Part shown: positions 56,039 through 64,000 of the stretch, in pieces | Position numbering within the stretch: the first letter of the stretch is position 1 | Layout: each line of letters starts with the position of its first letter | Assembly (NCBI RefSeq): GCF_027595985.1 | Contig: NC_073306.1 | Coordinates: forward strand, 193,705,000-193,768,999 | Direction of reading: 5' to 3' | DNA: 64,000 nucleotides | Source: Sorex araneus | Taxonomy: Eukaryota; Chordata; Mammalia; Eulipotyphla; Soricidae | Program-made: the position numbers and the translations under genes | The notes under the pieces: model-generated | Told to the model about the DNA's origin: nothing | Databases searched by the model: none | What the model saw: only the letters and a program-made list of their open reading frames with translations

Positions 56039-56544
56039 AATAATTTGACAACCTACACCCTCAAATAAGTTACTTCATCAAAAAAAGGGCAATTGAAGAG
56101 AAAATGTAATTTGTCCAAAGAAAGCATGCAGATGCTCCCATAATAGAAGAAAAGTTAAAAAAATTCAAACATTTATTATTATGGAAAGTAAAATAAGAAA
56201 TGCAATGATATCTAACACTACTTTGAGGCATATATCCTAAATTTGAGGAGACACTAATTTTAAAATATATTTTCACTCTATTTTGAAATATTCACCTTTC
56301 CAAAATATTTATATCTTAAATCAGTTTGTAGTTTAATGAAATTTTTTTGTTTCTATAAATAACCTATTCATCAGCATCTTAAAAGTTTAATTTCTTGCTG
56401 CTTGGTTTTCACTTTTTCCTGGCATAAAATATGTACTAACCCTTTGTTGTTATGTGCATCACCAGATTGATTTGAGAAACATTAAATAAGCTTTTTTTAT
56501 TTAACAATATTCTACCATTGCAATTTATTCCTTCTTATTTTTTT

Positions 56545-57035
56545 AATTCCTACACTAACATACACCTCAGAGACCTGGGCCCTACACAAATAGGATGAGA
56601 ACGCTATTTGGTCTCCCAAAGAGCAATGGAAAGAGCTATGCTTGAAGTATCACGTTTCACTCAAGTGAGAGAAGGAATCCGTTGTTCCGAACTCTGTTGA
56701 TGACCCAGAATCAGGGACACTGTCTCTTTTGCCAAGGCGTTGAAAATCAGATAGGCCAGACACATAATGCGGATTAGAGACGACTGCTGGACTAGAGCTG
56801 TTACTGATTAGATTCCGAGGGACGTCAAAAGACTGCGTGGCCACCAACCTACGAGATGGTCAGACTTCTTCATCAAAACCCTGAATGAACGGTTTGAGGC
56901 TTTTCATGTTTCTGGACCAAGCATATACCACTGGGCTACTCTAGCATGCAACACGGATGAATGGAGATGTTACTGGCACCCACTTAGAGCAAATCGAAGA
57001 TGAACGGGATGATAAGTGATGACAAGTGACAAGTG
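56545..57035 (+). mobile_element. RTE-type LINE 3' end (copy B)
   Basis: Duplicate of 5150-5675, more decayed; the same TTACTGGC.CCCACT and CAAGTGACAAGTG tail is visible. Confidence 0.82.
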
Positions 57036-57182
57036 ATTTCCTTAATAGTGTACCTCTTTTATAGTGGAGTTGTATAGAAAAAACCTGTGACAAACCTTAT
57101 AACTAAACATCATTTTGGCTCAATGCTATTTTATACATTTAAAAAAAATGGAGTCAATGCATTTCAATATCTAAGCATATAT

Positions 57183-57188
57183 TTTATT
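57183..57188 (-). terminator. Candidate poly(A) signal AATAAA of gene B
   Basis: Minus-strand AATAAA about 210 nt downstream of the gene B stop, at the position homologous to the one in gene A. Confidence 0.4.
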
Positions 57189-57395
57189 TTCCCTTATTGG
57201 CTGCTGTTTCTTTTTTCTTAAAATCACATATTTCTGACCTCAAATGGAGGGAAATAGTTTGAAAGCAAAGCTTGACATGACAACTTAAGAGAATAATTTT
57301 GTCACCAGTGAATAGAGACCTGCACCCTCTTCTCTCTGAAACAAACCGAAGGGGTCCTCTCTGTGAGAGAGAGCAGCTTAGGGCATCATATGAAA

Positions 57396-57675
57396 CTAGT
57401 GCCTCTTTTCCTTCTGCCCTGCTTTAGAAAACAGCCGGCAACAGCACAGGCAGCATTTGGTGATGAGCCACAGGGCAGCTGCCACGCAGGCCAGCAGGAA
57501 GCCGATCACGTCCAGAGAGTGGTACTGGAGCAGGGTGAGGCCGTGGGAGGCGGACCGCAGGTGTTTGGCTCCTTTGTGGCGCATGACGAACTCGATCCAG
57601 AAGGCCGCCCTGTCCAGAGGCTTCACTGGCTGATCTCGTTGAATTGCCCTTAGTTTCATGGCATTCTCCTTATAC
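57396..57675 (-). CDS. UGT2B: UGT2B gene B exon 6 with stop codon
   Basis: 280 nt including TAG at 57396-57398. There are four differences from gene A: P479S, D483G, K525Q and one silent Leu change. The HDLT motif, conserved in UGTs, therefore reads HGLT. The membrane helix and the -EKRH tail are kept. Confidence 0.94.
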
Positions 57676-60600
57676 CTAAGGAAGAGCCCCAAAGGGCACA
57701 TTGAGAGAAGTGAAATACCGCAGTAAATATGCACTGGTGAAGGGATGGGTGTTTAAGCTTTGTGTAACTGCGACTTAAGCCTGAAAGCCTTATAACTTTC
57801 CACATGTTGATTCAATAAAAAAAAAAAAATTGTTCACCTGAAGGGACTTTTAACTGTCATATATATGAATCAAAGTAAAATTGTGGGCTTACACATGCAG
57901 TACTACATTTGGGGGATCTGCATTGATAGATTACTTAAATTGGAATTTTATAGTTTCAAAGAAATTATAAATGAAATGGATTGTAAGATGTAATATCAAG
58001 TCTATTAGAGGAAATTGTATTCAACATTTTTGAAACTAAGTATGTCATTAGTGGGAAAGAATTTTTATATTAATGCTGGCAGATCATTTATAGATGATCT
58101 GTTTGTGCATTGGCAAGAGGACTCGTTGTTTTGTCACCAATGAAAAGACACCTATACCAAATTTCTCTCGGAAATAAATAATCTTGAGCATACACTACTT
58201 TTAAGTTTGTTTAACATTTTTTTGCGGGGGGGGGTGTTTGTTCACACCCAGTGATGCTTAAGCCGTCCACCTGGCTCTGCACTCAAGGATCAGGCTTCCT
58301 CAAGAAAGCATATGGGTGGAAAGTACCAAACCCAGGCAGACAACATGCAGAGCAAGCACCTTACTACTGTACTATCTCCTAGGCCACTGACACTACTTTC
58401 TAGCAATGCATAATTATCACATGAATATGAAATTAAAGTATTATATTAAATAAAAAAGTTTGTTACATAAGATTATATATTTTGTATAAAATGCACATAA
58501 TAAAATAATTTATAGAGACAGAGTATAGATTAATGCCTGACTTGTGGAAGTGGTAAGGGTGTTTTCAACTGTAATATTTTTGAGGGCTTTTGAAAATGTC
58601 CAAAACTTAGGTCAGAGTGATAATTTCATCTCTCTGTAACATAGTACATACATTATTGCATGTACTTAGTTGGATACTATTTAAAATATTTCTCTGTTGA
58701 AACCTTTTAATATAATAATAATTGAAATTATTTACTAAGACAAAGTAGCATTGAAAGCTTCAAAATTTTGACTCTGGCTTAAAGTAATATTTGCTGCTAT
58801 GCCAAAAACAGTAACAACAAGTCTCATGATGGAGACGTTACTAGTGCCCGCTGAAACATATCAATGAGCAATGGGTTCACAGTGATACAGACATTGATAC
58901 TTTAAGTTCTTAGTTTTTACTTCTTTGGTTTTTTCAGTAGTTGTAAAACTGACCTCTTACAATTACCTAAGGGATCTTTACATTTGTTCACAGAGGAAAT
59001 TTTTGCAATAATCACTTACCTCAAAGTCAATGGGGCTAAAATGCAAGATTTTCATAAATGTTTGAGGAAAATATCTCACTTATTACGGGTTTAGTCATGT
59101 TAGCAATTTCTTAATTAATCTCTGAAACTAACATAAGGCGTACAACTGAGAAAATTACCTATGTATCAATATTCTCTATTAAAATGTTGTGATACTCACG
59201 AAGGATCATTGATGACTGTCTTCAATGCATTGAGCAAATCTGAGCTTGACATTGTTTCAAAGTCCACCCTGAGAGCTGCCCCCTTGGCCTGCATATGAGC
59301 GATGTTATCGGGCTGATCCGCAAACAGGGGAATGCCCACCATAGGCACCCCGTGGTAAATTGCCTCATAGATGCCGTTGGTCCCACCATGAGTGATGAAA
59401 GCTTTGGTTTTGGGATGACCTAAAATCGAGAGAATTTTAGGAAATAATCACTCTCTGGGTAAAGAAATGAAAGGATCGAACAAGACAATGATGTAGACAT
59501 TGTATTCAGATCATAGTTTTACACAAAATTAATGCATTTTCAGATCTCAGAGCTGGGATATTTTAGTTTGCCAGATAAAGAAATGAAGAACACCTATTTA
59601 CTTTGAGTTACAAAATAGAACCAAGTTTTTCAGGCGAACAAATCAAATGAAAAGGGTGTGTTTTTTAATTTTTTTTTCCACACAGGGTGGTTCTCGGGGC
59701 TTACTCCTGGCTCTATGCTCAGGGATCACCCCCGCCACTGCTCAGAGGATCATTTCAGGTGCTGTGGATTGAACCCAAGTGAGTTGTGACTGCAGTGTTA
59801 TTCTCCAGCCCCTATATTAATTATTAATCTGGTTTTAATGTTTTTGCCTGATCAGGAAATAAGTAAGTGAAAACGTAGTGGGTATAAAAATATACTCAGA
59901 CATAAACCATGACTTAGTAGAAAGGCCAGGCAGGATTAAAAATTAGGGCATTGGACAGACATTGGAGAGCAAATACGCCACTAATTCCTATTAATTGTTC
60001 ACAAGAGCCTATTTTCAGGTGTTGTTAGAAAAATAAAACATCATAGTTCAACCTTAGAGACTCAGAGTAATTTCACTATATAAAAACTACGGATTACTTT
60101 ACTTTGCCTAACTGAAGAGATTGGTCATGGTCAAGACATGAATAGTCATGCACATAGCATGAATAGTCAGTTTGTCATTACTTTGGTGTATCTTTAAATA
60201 TTTTTGTTATCCAATGTGCAGGAAGGGTAAAAAATATGTTGGACACACATAGGCAAAGAACATTTTCAAATACTACCATCTTTCATTGTAGTTTTATTTG
60301 TACTTAAAAAAATTAATTTAATTCCGGGTCTCCTGATGCTTGTCTAGGTAGCAGGGGCCTGAAGCTTCTGTGCCTGGTAAGAGATGCGGCAGTACTGGGA
60401 TCGTGGTTTCTTTCAGGGCTTCAATCAACAGGGTCTGGTGCTCATGTGTTGTCAGGACCAAACACAGAGCGTTGAGCGTTGAGTCATGCACACCAGTCCT
60501 TCAAATTAAATTCCCGGACTCTTTGTGCTTTACTTTCAGTCATTAATTTTTCTATGAAAATATTTAAACCATGTGTTTTTATTTAGCTTTCTAAATATAT

Positions 60601-63182
60601 TCAAAACTACATAATGGGCAACTATGTGTTAGAGTTATCACATAGTATTAGTGATAACTAAATTTCCATTGAGTTCTTTGAAAATAATAGCAAGTGCCTA
60701 TATATTAAGAAAGCATATTATAAGTAAGCATATACTGTTATTATTAGCTAATAAATACATAATAATTTTGTTTCCTTGTGAATTGACAATACATTTGGAA
60801 TTACTTTCATATCAATATTTATGTTTCAGAAACTTACCAAGAAGGTCATTCTGGGGGATCCACTTATATAGCCTAGTATTTGCCCCTAAAGTATCTGGTG
60901 TCTTGCTATCAAATCTCCATATAACCTGTGAATATTAAGAAAATGTGTTAATCTACTAGTCAAATGTCAAAATTATAGTATGTTTAAATGCTAAACCCAC
61001 AAGAGATTTCATACTATTCTCTATAGAAAACACATAAGTTGGGTAATTTTACAGTGGATAGGGCTTATAACTTGCATACAATGAACAATGAGGTTCAGTG
61101 AGGTTCAATCATCAGCATCCCTTAAGGAAGTGGGGGGGACCCTCCCACCCCCGCCCCAAGCACAGCCAGGGGTGATCCCTGAGAACAGAACTAGGAATAG
61201 TCCCTGAGCATCACTGGGTGTGCCCTGCTCCGCAAAATAAAACATATGGTATAATATAAATGGATTCACTGTGTGTATATTTGTATTAAAATGTGCATAT
61301 AATAATGGCGTTTTTAACAGAGCCAATTAACAGATGATATTATCAATAATAAACTTTGTAATTCAATTTAGGAGAAAGTATGAAATTAGTAAGAACTACA
61401 TATTTATTGTTAGGTATTTATTGTAATTCTCTCTCAATGTCATATAAAACAACTTTTTTTCCCACAGTATTACAAAAGAAATTTACTTAAATATACCTTC
61501 TGATAAATTGTTTTATCGGAAATTTATATCGTATGATTTTAAATAGCTTGTCCATACTATAAATTAGTTAAATAAATAATGATTTTTTATAAAATAATTT
61601 TTGTTTATAAAATGCACTGCCTTTTTGCTTGCTCACTACAGGAAATGTATAAGAAAATTCTTTGGGAAGTAATATTTTTATGTGTCCAGAATATTGTTAC
61701 ATATTGTATGACAAACGCTTTATCATGAACAACTTTGTAACTGTGTATCTCAGTTCAAGAAAACTTTAAAAAAATACATCGGTAAATATTTTGTGCTTGG
61801 ACATTCTCATTGTAAAGGAGAGGAATTGGCAATAAATAATGGAATAAGCAAAAAATCAATCCAGAATTGTCATCACTTCATTCCACTTACCATTATAGAA
61901 ACCACTTATCATTATAGCATAAATATAATTAATTAAATAGGTATTAGATCAAATATGTACAGCCAAAAATCTTTATGTACAATACCAAAAGATTCTTATT
62001 TGGGAAATTACCCAGAAATTCTTAAAATCTGAATTATAGTCAGCAAATGAAAAACCTTTCCTTGCCATGTGCATGTTTAAGTGACTTTATATCTTTTTCA
62101 AATATAAACACAGATGCAAGCAAGAACAATATAAGATAATAGACTAAAAAAGTACATGTTGGGGCTGGATTGATAGTATTGTAGGCAGGGCACTTACTTG
62201 CATGCAACTGACCTGTGTTTAATCCCTGGCTCTACGGAAAATCCCCCAAACCTCTCCAGGAGTGATTCCTGAGTGAGAGCCTGGAATAAGCCCTGAGCAG
62301 CACTGGGTGTTTCCCCCAGCCCACATGAATAAATGAATAAATAAATAAATAAATAAATAAATTTTAGAAAGGTTTGTGGTGTGGTGTACATCTTCAGTTT
62401 TTGCAGAGTAGGCATATTTTTATTTATTTATTTTTGGCTTTATGTGTCATATCTGGCAATGCACAGGGGTTACTCCTGGCTCTGCACTCAGGAATCACCC
62501 CTGGTGGTGCTCAGAGGACCTATGCGATGCTGGGAATCGAACCCGGGTCAGCCGCATGCAAGACAAACGCCCTACCTGCTGTACTATTGCTCCAGACCTT
62601 TTAATGCTGATTCTTCTATCCATAAATTTCACTCTGAGTAACATTGATAGTGGTGTTTCAAAACACTACTTATTAATCCTTGATTAATGCTACGTTACTG
62701 ATAACATCTGCAATGCTTTATCCTGTCATATTTTCTGCTAAAACGTACAAGTGACAGGGAAGAATTTGATATTTCTATTCCTATCCCAAAATGTTTTTAT
62801 AATAACCATTCACCTAAGTTTACCAATAAAGTATATCTCAACGTTAATGTTAATATGGTTTAAAAGTATCATTTTTATAACTTTAGCAAGTGTCATATAC
62901 ATTTTTGTTAGAATAGATATATAAGATATATAAGTTGAATCAGACTTATCACAATTGTGCATTCATGTATTATTTTTATATAGATTTATACAGATTTAGA
63001 AGACACATTGTTAGTTTTTTGTTACACATTGTGTGTTAATATTACCTAACCTTTTGTGGAATCTGGGCAAGAGCTGATGCAATCACATTGGCTCTCTCCT
63101 CGGGCATGTTACTGACCATTGACCCCAGAGTAAACACCACAACACCATTTTCTCCAGAGCTCTGGACAAACTCCTCCATGTC
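57396..63182 (-). CDS. UGT2B: UGT2B gene B, exons 6 to 3 (partial, continues beyond window)
   Basis: Second UGT2B gene. Join on minus: 63182-63051 (exon 3), 60925-60838 (exon 4), 59419-59200 (exon 5), 57675-57396 (exon 6), with lengths 132, 88, 220 and 280 identical to gene A. The reading frame is open throughout and all splice sites are GT-AG, so this is probably a working gene. Exons 2 and 1 would lie beyond 64000. Compared with gene A there are 8 nucleotide differences in 720 coding nt, giving four amino-acid changes in gene A numbering: V414L, P479S, D483G and K525Q. The KxKxx tail is kept. Function and location as for gene A. Confidence 0.93.
57715..57830 (+). mobile_element. L1-type 3' tail fragment in intron 5 (copy B)
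   Basis: Duplicate of 6352-6465 with a longer A-run at its end. Confidence 0.7.
58205..58385 (-). mobile_element. Poly(A)-class SINE, old (copy B)
   Basis: Duplicate of 6815-7000. Confidence 0.65.
58798..58900 (+). mobile_element. RTE-tailed SINE 3' fragment (copy B)
   Basis: Duplicate of 7412-7512, closer to the consensus. Confidence 0.7.
59200..59419 (-). CDS. UGT2B: UGT2B gene B exon 5 (UDP-glucuronate signature)
   Basis: 220 nt with one difference from gene A, changing Val414 to Leu in the AAVRV motif. The THGGTNG...ADQPDN signature is intact. Acceptor TTTTAG, donor GTGAGT. Confidence 0.95.
59665..59815 (-). mobile_element. Poly(A)-class SINE in intron 4 (copy B)
   Basis: Duplicate of 8248-8392, ending TTCTCCAGCCCC. 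Confidence 0.75.
60310..60510 (-). repeat. Diverged SINE-like retroposon in intron 4 (copy B)
   Basis: Duplicate of 8890-9080. Confidence 0.35.
60838..60925 (-). CDS. UGT2B: UGT2B gene B exon 4
   Basis: 88 nt, two synonymous differences from gene A (a Thr and a Leu codon). Acceptor CACAG, donor GTAAGT. Confidence 0.94.
61040..61245 (+). mobile_element. Poly(A)-class SINE in intron 3 (copy B)
   Basis: Duplicate of 9622-9805. Confidence 0.7.
62160..62363 (+). mobile_element. Poly(A)-class SINE with (AAAT)n tail (copy B)
   Basis: Duplicate of 10712-10916, with a shorter AAAT tract. Confidence 0.85.
62415..62602 (-). mobile_element. Poly(A)-class SINE in intron 3 (copy B)
   Basis: At the place of 11062-11250 but much closer to the SINE consensus (GAATCGAACCCGGGTCAGCC). 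The left flank present in copy A is missing. Confidence 0.85.
63051..63182 (-). CDS. UGT2B: UGT2B gene B exon 3
   Basis: 132 nt, one synonymous difference from gene A (Phe codon TTC to TTT). Acceptor TACAG, donor GTTAGG as in gene A. Confidence 0.94.
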
Positions 63183-63329
63183 CTGTAATGAGAGAATTTG
63201 TCCCATTATTGAAGGTCAGCATAATATCAAACAATATTAAAAGAATTGATACAAAAATAGTATAAGGAGAGAACATCAAGTATTTTAGAAATTGTTTATG
63301 ACCTTTAAAAAATATGGTAGAATACTCAA

Positions 63330-64000
63330 GACATGAAATTTGGCAGCTTAGAATTTTCCCCTTTTTCAGGTAGTTGAGACAAGATGGTAGAAATCGTGTT
63401 TGCATTTGTGCGTTTGGTATACTTACTGCTCTGCCATCATTGTTTACCCCCATCACTGCCTTAGAGTCACATTTACTCAGCTCCACTCCTTTTCCTGTTC
63501 TACCATCAACTGGTCTTCTCAATTCTGTTTCAAAGTCCAAACTTTGTTGCAAATACATACTTTCCATGCTTTTTATTCATTTCTTCGTATGCCACATGCA
63601 TGAAGTCATCAGTTTTTGTTCTTTCTCTGAATAAGTTTGTTTAACATAACCCTCTCTAGCTCCATCTAGCTTGTAACAAAAGGTTTCACCTATTCTAATA
63701 GCTGAGAAGTACTTCATAATGCTTATAAACCCAAACTTCTTTGTCCATTCATCCTACAATGAACATTGGTTGTTTTCACATTTTGACTACTTTAAGTAGA
63801 GGGGCCATGGACATAGGTGTGCATAATTTTTGAATAAATTTTTCATGTCTTGGGGGTATATGTTAAGAAATTAAAATCACTAGATCATATAAGAACTCAA
63901 GTTTAGTTTTTTTTCCCTACAAAGGTTCAATTCTCTGTTCCATAGACCGAACAAGACTGCATTTGTACATGTTTTCTTTTTCCCTACAAAGGTTCAATGC
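63330..64000 (-). mobile_element. Ancient L1 in intron 2 (copy B, cut by window end)
   Basis: Duplicate of 12020-12683, with TATTTTGACTACTTTAAGTA-like and GACATAGGTGTGCATAAT blocks. Confidence 0.55.

Larger units (their letters stand above)
50613..64000. repeat. Segmental duplication copy B
   Basis: Partner of 1-12683. Main structural differences from copy A are about 375 bp extra at 55022-55399, a retroposon at 55413-56038, loss of about 160 bp of an old L1 near 56210, and a small deletion near 62415. Confidence 0.95.

Noticed and set aside
63109-63567. 152-residue frame on the minus strand
   Set aside because: Runs out of frame through UGT2B exon 3 and into intron 2; not the UGT reading frame.
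1-64000. CRISPR arrays, phage or bacterial operons
   Set aside because: Split genes, SINEs and LINEs show nuclear mammalian DNA; no direct-repeat-spacer pattern was found.

Overview
The window is mammalian nuclear DNA from a shrew-type genome (Soricidae, probably Sorex). The main evidence is a dense population of SINEs whose tRNA-like head reads GGGGCTGGAGCGATAGCACA or close to it, together with young L1 elements, an RTE-type LINE and decayed endogenous retroviruses. No bacterial features are present. Coding content is a UDP-glucuronosyltransferase 2B (UGT2B) locus, all on the minus strand.

Gene A (ATG at 26397, stop at 6033) is a complete six-exon UGT2B gene: exons 26397-25674, 22892-22744, 11866-11735, 9504-9417, 8032-7813 and 6312-6033. 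Exon lengths are 724, 149, 132, 88, 220 and 280 nt. All splice sites are GT-AG and the phases add up to an intact 530-residue protein. Gene B is a second copy. Its exons 6, 5, 4 and 3 lie at 57675-57396, 59419-59200, 60925-60838 and 63182-63051, and exons 2 and 1 fall beyond the right edge. UGT2B enzymes are ER-membrane enzymes that transfer glucuronic acid from UDP-glucuronate to steroids, bile acids and xenobiotics.

Positions 1-12683 and 50613-64000 are two copies of one segmental duplication, about 51 kb apart. It contains gene 3' halves, downstream flank, an RTE fragment, SINEs and an L1 with its 5'-flanking tandem cassette array. By eye the exons are much more similar (8 differences in 720 coding nt) than introns and flanks, which suggests selection or gene conversion.

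The 31 kb between gene A's promoter and gene B's last exon holds a decayed third UGT2 gene on the same strand. An exon 5 remnant (27608-27685), an exon 3 remnant (37001-37100) and a 5'-flank remnant (41993-42165) remain. They are separated by L1 fragments in both orientations, RTE fragments, SINEs and two retrovirus relics.

The most unusual material is a recurrent non-coding cassette. It occurs as a tandem array beside an ORF1-less L1 (2310-3590 and 52845-54110), joined to an L1-type 3' tail at 48755-49240, and as a stand-alone insertion with 13-bp target-site duplications at 55413-56038, present only in copy B. It looks like a composite non-autonomous retroposon family. The window also shows two SINE classes that share a tRNA-like head but have different tails, one matching the 3' end of the RTE LINE and one poly(A)-ended.
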